Source: Bacillota bacterium
GTDB taxonomy: Bacteria > Bacillota > Bacilli > Bacillales > Cytobacillaceae
Assembly (NCBI GenBank): GCA_030705745.1
Contig: JAUZPT010000196.1
Coordinates: 1-5,920, forward strand
Reading direction: 5' to 3'
DNA: 5,920 bases
Position numbers and translations under genes: made by a program. The notes under the pieces are model-generated. The model worked only from the letters and a program-made list of their open reading frames with translations. It was not told the DNA's origin and searched no databases. Of the stretch, positions 1 through 5,920 are shown piece after piece. The number at the start of each line of letters is the position of its first letter. Position 1 is the stretch's first letter.

Positions 1-969
<969 letters not shown>

Positions 970-973
<4 letters not shown>

Positions 974-1602
974 AACACTTCATCGCCGAAAAACTGTTGG
1001 AAATCAATGCCGTCGCATTAAAGCCTGGTGAACCATTTACATGGACTTCGGGAATGCGTTCGCCGATTTATTGCGATAACCGCTTAACATTATCATATCC
1101 AGCTGTCAGGAGAGAAATTGCTGCAGGCTTGAAAAAACTGATAGTGGAGCATTTTCCGGAAGCGGAAGTCATCGCTGGAACAGCTACCGCGGGAATCCCA
1201 CATGCTGCTTGGGTCAGTGAGCTGATGGATTTGCCGATGTGCTATGTGAGGTCAAAAGCAAAAGAGCACGGAAAGGGCAACCAGATTGAAGGGAAAGCAG
1301 AAAAAGGTCAAAAAATAGTCGTCGTGGAGGACTTGATATCAACCGGAGGCAGTGTGATCACAGCGGTTGAGGCATTAAGGGAAGCAGGCTGTGAAGTGCT
1401 TGGCGCTGTTTCAATATTTACATATGGGCTGGAAAAAGGAGAAAAGCTGTTGAAGCAAGCGGGAATAACCTCCGTTTCACTTACTGATTTTTCGGCTCTA
1501 ATAGAAAGAGCTACCGAAATCGGCTACATCAGTAACCAAGACCAGCAAAGCCTTGCAGAATGGCGAAACGACCCAGCACAATGGAGCAGTAAAATTAAGT
1601 GA
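970..1602 (+). CDS. pyrE: Orotate phosphoribosyltransferase
   Basis: This 210-residue protein transfers the phosphoribosyl group of PRPP to orotate, giving OMP, the fifth step of UMP synthesis; it acts in the cytoplasm, usually as a dimer. The PRPP-binding signature [13 protein letters not shown] occupies residues 117-129 with the acidic pair Glu120-Asp121. The orotate/PRPP-loop region is seen as [17 protein letters not shown] (22-38), [10 protein letters not shown] (70-79), and the flexible catalytic loop [16 protein letters not shown] (93-108) with conserved Lys, His and Gly residues. The chosen start gives [10 protein letters not shown], which matches the family N-terminus; the ATG at 952 would add six residues (MERSEC) with no good ribosome site. 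The start overlaps the pyrF stop by 4 nt. Length is close to the Bacillus enzyme. It is the last gene of the pyr operon here, followed by a structured terminator region. PyrR-type attenuation is expected for such operons, but its leader is not in this window. Confidence 0.97.
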
Positions 1603-1627
1603 TTAAAGCCTATTAATTGACGATGTT

Positions 1628-1769
1628 GTTTTTTGGCTCATTCGTGTGAAACATTCGTTTCACACGCTTTTCAGCTGGGCTGAAAAGTAGCACCATATTG
1701 AAAAAGCGACGAAACAAGCTAGCTTGTTCTGTCGCTTTTTCAATATGATGCTAAAATGAGCCAAAAAAC
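1628..1769. repeat. 142-nt composite palindromic element: outer stem enclosing three abutting hairpins (MITE/REP-like)
   Basis: The outer arms 1628-1642 (GTTTTTTGGCTCATT) and 1755-1769 (AATGAGCCAAAAAAC) are perfect 15-bp inverted repeats. Between them lie three hairpins in tandem. A (1643-1666) has a perfect 10-bp stem CGTGTGAAAC/GTTTCACACG with a 4-nt loop. B (1667-1687) has a perfect 9-bp stem CTTTTCAGC/GCTGAAAAG with a 3-nt loop. C (1688-1753) is a 33+33-nt palindrome with no loop and only three non-Watson-Crick positions. A starts on the base after the outer arm, B directly after A, and C directly after B; only A1754 is unpaired. The fold is therefore a near-perfect four-way junction. There is no room for a protein. 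I see no second copy in the window and no convincing target-site duplication, so mobility is inference. A flanking pair ATGTTG (1623-1628)/CAACAT (1777-1782) may extend the symmetry. Confidence 0.8.
1688..1753. terminator. Probable bidirectional intrinsic terminator shared by pyrE and rqcH
   Basis: This is the third hairpin of the composite element. Its core AAAAAGCGAC (1701-1710) ... GTCGCTTTTT (1731-1740) gives a GC-rich stem base with an A-tract before it and a T-tract after it, on both strands. Inside is the 16-nt perfect palindrome AACAAGCTAGCTTGTT (1713-1728). This is the form expected of a terminator serving two convergent genes: pyrE ends 85 nt to the left and rqcH ends 43 nt to the right. 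Termination is inferred from shape. The tract is embedded in a longer stem rather than followed by free U residues, so the strength is uncertain. Confidence 0.65.
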
Positions 1770-1796
1770 GCGTTATCAACATGCATATTAACAAAT

Positions 1797-3506
1797 CTAT
1801 TTTTTCAAAGACAGTACCATTTCTTCATCCGGTGTTACATAGACGGTTTGCTGGTTATCGTAGATGACGAATCCGGGCTTGGCGCCGCCTGGCTTTTTGA
1901 CATGGCGCACTTTCGTGAAGTCAACCGGAACCGAGCTGGAATTCCGTGCCTTGCTGAAATAGGCGGCGAGCATGGCCGCTTCCTTAATTGTTTTCTCCTG
2001 TGGTTCCTTGCTCCGGATGACAACGTGGGAGCCGGGAATGTCCTTTGTATGCAGCCAGATTTCATCGCGTGCTGCGAGTTTGTTCGTCAAATAGTCATTT
2101 TGCTTGTTGTTTTTTCCCACAATGATTTCCGTTCCATCTGATGATACGAAATAATCGAGGATCGGTTTAACATTTGCGCCTTTTTTAGCGGTTCTTTTTT
2201 GCCGCTTCCGAATATAGCCACCTTCGATGAGCTCCTCGCGAATTTCCTCAATATCCTTCGGTGACGCTGCTTCTACCTGCTGAAGCAGGTTGTCAAAATA
2301 AGTTACTTCCGTTCGCGCCTTCTCGATTTGCTCAAGTACAATCGAAACCGCGTTTTTTGCTTTCTGATATTTGGAAAATAATTTTTGCGCGTTGCTCACC
2401 GGTGTTTTCAACGGGTCCAGCGGAATGGTAATTGTACCGCCGTCTTCGTCATAATAGTCAATCACTTCAATCTCCTTCATCCCTTTTTTGGCAGCATGAA
2501 GATTCGCGGTCAATAGCTCACCGTAGCGCTGGTACTCATCGGCCTTCTCTGCTTCCTTTAAGGTATTTTGGAGCTTTTCTATTTTCTTTTCATTTTTCTC
2601 TTTTTCATTGATGATGAATCGCCCAACATCGGAAGATTGCTGTTTGACACGGTCGCGTTCCGCTTTTCCGAAGTAAAAACGGTCAAGCATCTCGCTAAGT
2701 GATGAAAATATTTTTGCTTCACCTTTCATATGCTCCAGTGGAAATAAATAGTAAACTTCCTTGTTTTCCGTGGAAGTAATGGCAGGTGTAAATTCATGCA
2801 ACTGTATTTTCTTAATCATGTTAGTAAACGTCTTAGGAACCGTTGTCCGATTGGCAAGGCCGCTTTTAAAAATAACTTCCTTTGAAAAAAGCGGGGATAC
2901 ACCTGCAAAATGCTCAACGAGTTGCTTGTCCAGCTTTCCGCTATTAAAATCAAGCGTTCTAAGAACATCGTCTTCAACGGCTTTGAACGGATTCAGTTTG
3001 TTTTGTGAAGGCGGAAGCACATACGGTTGCCCGGGAAGAATCGCCCGATGTGTGTTTACGGCATACGATACATGCTTGATGCTGTCAAGTATGATATTCC
3101 TGTTTTTATCGACAAGAATGATATTGCTGTGGCGCCCCATGATTTCGATAATCAGCTGTTTATTGCTGACATCGCCAAGTTCATTACGCCCTTTTACTTC
3201 AAAAATTATCATCCGGTCAGCATCTGCCTGATACACATTCTCAAGAATATACCCTTCCAGATGCTTGCGAAGAAGCATGCAAAACATAGGGGGTTCACTC
3301 GGGTTATCATGTGAATCTTTCGTCAGCTGCACACGGGCATAGCTTGGATGGGCAGAAAATAGCAGCTTCTGATTGATTCCGTTCGCTCGAATTGTGAGAA
3401 TGACTTCATTTTTATAAGGCTGATAAATTTTATTGATTCTTCCACCCAATAACGAGCGGGATAGTTCATCAACCATCGCTTTCGTAAATAAACCATCAAA
3501 TGACAT
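1797..3506 (-). CDS. rqcH: Ribosome quality control factor RqcH (NFACT protein; also annotated as fibronectin-binding protein YloA/FbpA)
   Basis: This 569-residue protein is the bacterial Rqc2/NEMF homologue. It binds 50S subunits blocked by peptidyl-tRNA and recruits tRNA-Ala to add C-terminal alanine tails that mark the stalled chain for proteolysis. The N-terminal NFACT-N domain (about 1-280) starts [11 protein letters not shown] and contains [18 protein letters not shown] (68-85), the functionally required Asp97-Arg98 pair (ADADRMI) and [13 protein letters not shown] (121-133). A charged coiled coil follows, with helices at about 285-340 and 375-415. The C-terminal NFACT-R domain (about 448-550) has [14 protein letters not shown] (461-474), [17 protein letters not shown] (483-499) and the lysine-rich [13 protein letters not shown] (534-546). 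Length matches the Bacillus protein. No signal peptide or membrane segment is visible, so the fibronectin-binding name is not supported as a primary role. It is transcribed alone, convergent with pyrE and divergent from the calcium ATPase gene. Confidence 0.96.
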   Translation of the reverse strand: MSFDGLFTKAMVDELSRSLLGGRINKIYQPYKNEVILTIRANGINQKLLFSAHPSYARVQLTKDSHDNPSEPPMFCMLLRKHLEGYILENVYQADADRMIIFEVKGRNELGDVSNKQLIIEIMGRHSNIILVDKNRNIILDSIKHVSYAVNTHRAILPGQPYVLPPSQNKLNPFKAVEDDVLRTLDFNSGKLDKQLVEHFAGVSPLFSKEVIFKSGLANRTTVPKTFTNMIKKIQLHEFTPAITSTENKEVYYLFPLEHMKGEAKIFSSLSEMLDRFYFGKAERDRVKQQSSDVGRFIINEKEKNEKKIEKLQNTLKEAEKADEYQRYGELLTANLHAAKKGMKEIEVIDYYDEDGGTITIPLDPLKTPVSNAQKLFSKYQKAKNAVSIVLEQIEKARTEVTYFDNLLQQVEAASPKDIEEIREELIEGGYIRKRQKRTAKKGANVKPILDYFVSSDGTEIIVGKNNKQNDYLTNKLAARDEIWLHTKDIPGSHVVIRSKEPQEKTIKEAAMLAAYFSKARNSSSVPVDFTKVRHVKKPGGAKPGFVIYDNQQTVYVTPDEEMVLSLKK

Positions 3507-3514
3507 GGCAAACA

Positions 3515-3519
3515 TCCTT
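3515..3519 (-). promoter_or_regulatory. Ribosome binding site deciding the rqcH start
   Basis: Read on the minus strand, AAGGA (3519 to 3515) sits within GAAAAGGATG. The first in-frame ATG (3515-3513) overlaps this site and so cannot use it. The second ATG (3506-3504) is 8 nt downstream, the normal spacing, and yields MSFDG, the family N-terminus. The longer form would only add MFA. Confidence 0.8.
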
Positions 3520-3547
3520 TTCTTTGAAACAATTTTTTCTCTCTTTA

Positions 3548-3577
3548 ATTATATCCTTTAAAATTCATGACTGTCTT
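3548..3577 (-). promoter_or_regulatory. Likely sigma-A promoter of rqcH
   Basis: On the minus strand a perfect -10 box TATAAT (3553 to 3548) is preceded by an 18-nt spacer and AAGACA (3577 to 3572), which matches four of six bases of TTGACA. Transcription would begin near 3541, giving a short untranslated leader of about 35 nt with the ribosome site AAGGA. The -35 match is moderate, so the call rests mainly on the -10 box and its position. Confidence 0.55.
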
Positions 3578-3680
3578 GTTTTACATATAGTGTTGGCTAA
3601 AAAAAGGCTGTTAAACGAAGTTTCGCATGATCATAGCATTTTTTGGGACGAGGCTGAATAAGCTTACCTTAGAGTAACAG

Positions 3681-3706
3681 CACTTTTTGAAAGCAGGGGG
3701 GAAGTG
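3681..3706 (+). promoter_or_regulatory. Leader of the calcium ATPase gene: ribosome binding region with possible masking hairpin
   Basis: The purine stretch GGGGGGAAGTGAG (3696-3708) is the ribosome binding region for the ATG at 3717; GGGGAAGTGA resembles the ideal AAGGAGGTGA and ends 9 nt before the start. In RNA, CACUUUUU (3681-3688) could pair with GGGAAGUG (3699-3706), five Watson-Crick plus three G-U pairs around a 10-nt loop, covering part of the site. The promoter is unclear: TATAGT at 3586-3591 is a possible -10 with a poor -35 (TTCATG, 3564-3569, 16-nt spacer). The rest of 3592-3680 shows only a short palindrome, ATGATCAT at 3627-3634. Confidence 0.4.
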
Positions 3707-3716
3707 AGTTGTCTGG

Positions 3717-5920
3717 ATGAAATTTCATAAAATGGAAATACCGGAAGTGGAAAAGGTACTCGAAACTGATTTTTCATCTGGATTATCAATGGAGGAAGCA
3801 AAGAAGCGAATTCAGCAGTATGGATATAATGAATTGGAAGAAGGGGAAAAACAGTCAGCTTTGCTTTTGTTTTTTAGCCAATTCAAAGATTTCATGGTTC
3901 TGGTCCTTCTCGCTGCGACATTGATTTCCGGATTATTGGGCGAGTATATTGATGCGATTGCGATTATTGCGATTGTGATGATCAATGGCTTTCTTGGTTT
4001 TTTTCAGGAAAGAAAAGCGGAGAAATCATTACAGGCACTGAAAGAATTATCTGCACCACAAGTCCATGTGTTAAGAGAAGGGACATGGGTTAAAATTCCA
4101 TCCAAGGAAGTCGTCATAGGTGACGTGTTGAAATTCTCCAGCGGTGACCGCATTGGCGCGGATGTTCGCTTGATAGATTCAAAGAGTCTTGAGATTGAGG
4201 AATCTGCTTTAACGGGGGAGTCGCTCCCTGTTGGCAAAAATATTAGCAAGCTGCATGTCGACAATCCTGGTTTAGGAGATATGGAAAACTTTGCGTTCAT
4301 GGGAACGATGGTAACGAGAGGAAGCGGAATTGGCGTTGTGGCTGCTACAGGAATGAAAACGGCCATGGGTCAAATTGCCAACCTATTGCAAAATGCGGAA
4401 ACTGCGACAACGCCATTGCAGCTTCGGTTGGAACAACTCGGCAAAATATTAATTACTGTTGCACTTCTTTTGACCGTCCTTGTGGTAACCGTAGGTGTAC
4501 TGCAGGGACAGGATATGTACACGATGTTTTTGGCGGGAGTCTCTCTTGCGGTTGCCGCCATTCCTGAAGGTCTCCCAGCTATCGTGACGGTGGCTTTATC
4601 GCTTGGTGTTCAAAAGATGATTCGGCAAAATGCAATCGTCCGCAAGCTTCCGGCCGTAGAAACACTCGGTTGTGCTTCAGTTATTTGTTCGGACAAAACG
4701 GGAACAATGACGCAAAATAAAATGACTGTCACCCATTTATGGAGCGGAGGTCAAACGTGGCAGGTGGATGGTGTTGGATACCAGCCACAAGGCCAGTTTT
4801 TTAGAAATGGGTCGCCATGCAATCCGCAAAATGAGAAAGCGCTTCAGCAGATGCTGATGTTCGGTATGCTTTGCAATCACTCGGACGTAGCTGAAAAGAA
4901 TAATGAATACATTTTAGATGGAGATCCGACCGAAGGGGCGCTTCTTGTTAGTGCGATGAAAGCAGGATTCAATCGACCGAAGCTTTTGAGTGAATTTACG
5001 ATACTCAATGAATTTCCCTTTGACTCCTCACGAAAAATGATGAGTGTGCTCGTGAAGGACAGAGAAGGGCGCCACTTTATTGTGACCAAGGGTGCACCGG
5101 ATGTCTTGATTGGCGTCAGCAAATCCATTTTATGGGACGGAAAAACACAATACTTAAGCACTACGGTCAAAACAACGGTTCAAGATGCAATCAATAGTTT
5201 GGCATCTAATGCTTTAAGGACGATTGCGATTGCGTTTAAACCCGTGTCTGCTCAAACCTTGATTTTAAGCGAGCAGGAAGCTGAAAAGGATTTAACCTTT
5301 ATCGGTGTCCAAGGGATGATCGATCCGCCTCGCCCTGAAGTGAAAAAGGCGATTAAAGAGTGCCGTGAAGCTGGCATCAAGACGGTAATGATCACCGGTG
5401 ACCATGTGATTACAGCAAAGGCGATTGCCAAACAGCTCGGTATTTTGAACAGTAAAAGCAAGGTTTTGGATGGCAAAGCGTTGGCAGGGATGTCCGTTGA
5501 CGAATTAGAAGTAGTGGTGGAGGAAGTATCCGTCTTCGCACGCGTTTCACCCGAGCATAAGCTGAAAATTGTAAAAGCACTGCAAAATAGAGGCCATATT
5601 GTAGCCATGACTGGCGATGGAGTCAATGATGCACCGGCAATAAAAGCGGCCGATATCGGGGTGGCGATGGGAATTGCGGGCACGGATGTTGCGAAGGAAG
5701 CATCTGCTCTCGTTCTGCTGGATGATAATTTTGCGACGATTAAGGCTGCCATCAAAGAAGGCCGCAACATTTATGAAAATATTCGTAAATTTATTCGTTA
5801 TTTGCTTGCTTCGAATGTTGGCGAAATTCTCGTCATGCTGTTTGCGATGATTCTCGCCCTTCCATTGCCACTTTTGCCTATTCAAATTTTGTGGGTTAAT
5901 TTGGTGACGGATGGCCTTCC
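3717..5920 (+). CDS. yloB: Calcium-transporting P-type IIA ATPase (YloB/SERCA-like), 3' end beyond the window
   Basis: The frame is open without interruption for 734 codons and runs off the right edge; family members are about 890 residues. The protein uses ATP to export Ca2+ across the cytoplasmic membrane. In order: an N-terminal cation-ATPase domain (MKFHKMEIPEVEK onward); membrane helices M1/M2 (about 57-98); actuator motif TGES (166-169); M3/M4 (about 240-295) with VAAIPEGLP, where Glu284 matches the SERCA M4 ligand; phosphorylation motif DKTGT (326-330, Asp326 the acceptor); ATP-binding KGAPD (458-462); MITGD (558-562); hinge TGDGVNDAP (632-640); then M5 SNVGE and M6 NLVTDGLP at the edge, holding further Ca2+ ligands. 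This ligand set identifies a calcium rather than a heavy-metal or K+/Na+ pump. ATG 3717 is the only reasonable start: an in-frame TGA lies at 3705-3707 and the N-terminus matches Bacillus YloB. The gene is divergent from rqcH and seems to have its own leader. Confidence 0.96.
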   Translation, partial: MKFHKMEIPEVEKVLETDFSSGLSMEEAKKRIQQYGYNELEEGEKQSALLLFFSQFKDFMVLVLLAATLISGLLGEYIDAIAIIAIVMINGFLGFFQERKAEKSLQALKELSAPQVHVLREGTWVKIPSKEVVIGDVLKFSSGDRIGADVRLIDSKSLEIEESALTGESLPVGKNISKLHVDNPGLGDMENFAFMGTMVTRGSGIGVVAATGMKTAMGQIANLLQNAETATTPLQLRLEQLGKILITVALLLTVLVVTVGVLQGQDMYTMFLAGVSLAVAAIPEGLPAIVTVALSLGVQKMIRQNAIVRKLPAVETLGCASVICSDKTGTMTQNKMTVTHLWSGGQTWQVDGVGYQPQGQFFRNGSPCNPQNEKALQQMLMFGMLCNHSDVAEKNNEYILDGDPTEGALLVSAMKAGFNRPKLLSEFTILNEFPFDSSRKMMSVLVKDREGRHFIVTKGAPDVLIGVSKSILWDGKTQYLSTTVKTTVQDAINSLASNALRTIAIAFKPVSAQTLILSEQEAEKDLTFIGVQGMIDPPRPEVKKAIKECREAGIKTVMITGDHVITAKAIAKQLGILNSKSKVLDGKALAGMSVDELEVVVEEVSVFARVSPEHKLKIVKALQNRGHIVAMTGDGVNDAPAIKAADIGVAMGIAGTDVAKEASALVLLDDNFATIKAAIKEGRNIYENIRKFIRYLLASNVGEILVMLFAMILALPLPLLPIQILWVNLVTDGL

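Noticed and set aside
1628..1769. The structured element as a riboswitch or T-box leader
   Set aside because: It lies downstream of both flanking genes' stops, not in front of a gene, and shows no T-box, specifier or known aptamer motif.
1628..1769. A CRISPR array or tandem repeat
   Set aside because: The hairpins A, B and C differ in sequence and there are no regularly spaced direct repeats.
2761..3231. 156-residue open frame on the plus strand inside rqcH
   Set aside because: It is antisense to conserved RqcH sequence, with no recognisable domain and low-complexity Ser/Leu content; a shadow. The frames at 1848-2141 and 3027-3314 are rejected for the same reason.
3593..3612. Second partial copy of the element suggested by TTGGCT followed by an A-run upstream of the ATPase gene
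   Set aside because: Only the short GGCT motif and A-run are shared. The hairpin sequences A-C and the closing arm are missing, so the match is not better than chance.
3627..3634. ATGATCAT palindrome as an operator between rqcH and the ATPase gene
   Set aside because: An 8-bp palindrome in AT-rich DNA is common by chance and it does not match an operator I can name.
5252..5770. 172-residue open frame on the minus strand inside the ATPase gene
   Set aside because: It lies opposite the strongly conserved P-type ATPase frame, is rich in Ser/Thr/Ala as expected of an antisense shadow, and resembles no known family. The same applies to the minus-strand frames at 4004-4366, 4370-4561, 4877-5170 and 5547-5885.

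Overview
The window looks like a chromosomal segment of a low-to-moderate-GC Gram-positive bacterium of the Bacillaceae. The Shine-Dalgarno sites are strong, all proteins closely resemble their Bacillus subtilis counterparts as I recall them, and the gene content (end of the pyr operon, then rqcH/yloA and the yloB-type calcium ATPase) matches that part of Bacillus chromosomes. No phage, plasmid, CRISPR or rRNA/tRNA sequence is visible.

Positions 1-1602 (+ strand) are the distal end of the pyrimidine biosynthesis operon: the C-terminal 94 residues of dihydroorotate dehydrogenase (pyrD), complete OMP decarboxylase (pyrF) and complete orotate phosphoribosyltransferase (pyrE). The genes overlap by 29 nt (pyrD/pyrF) and 4 nt (pyrF/pyrE), so they are co-transcribed and probably translationally coupled. 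Together they carry out the last three steps to UMP: dihydroorotate to orotate (PyrD), orotate to OMP (PyrE), OMP to UMP (PyrF).

Positions 1603-1796 lie between the convergent pyrE and rqcH genes and hold the most striking non-coding feature: a 142-nt element (1628-1769). A perfect 15-bp outer stem encloses three hairpins that abut with almost no unpaired bases, which is the geometry of a four-way junction. The third hairpin also has the form of a bidirectional intrinsic terminator. The element looks like a small mobile or repeated palindromic unit (MITE/REP-like) serving as the shared terminator. I cannot assign it to a named family.

Positions 1797-3506 (- strand) encode RqcH (NFACT protein, often annotated as fibronectin-binding protein), the factor that adds C-terminal alanine tails to nascent chains on stalled 50S subunits. 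The diagnostic Asp-Arg pair is intact. The start is best placed at 3506 and a sigma-A-like promoter lies just upstream.

Positions 3507-3716 are a divergent promoter/leader region. From 3717 to the right edge (+ strand) runs an uninterrupted 734-codon fragment of a P-type IIA calcium-transporting ATPase (YloB/SERCA-like), cut off by the window end in transmembrane segment 6. Its catalytic motifs and nearly all Ca2+ ligands are visible.

The protein-coding part is ordinary housekeeping DNA. The structured intergenic element is the only candidate for something undescribed.
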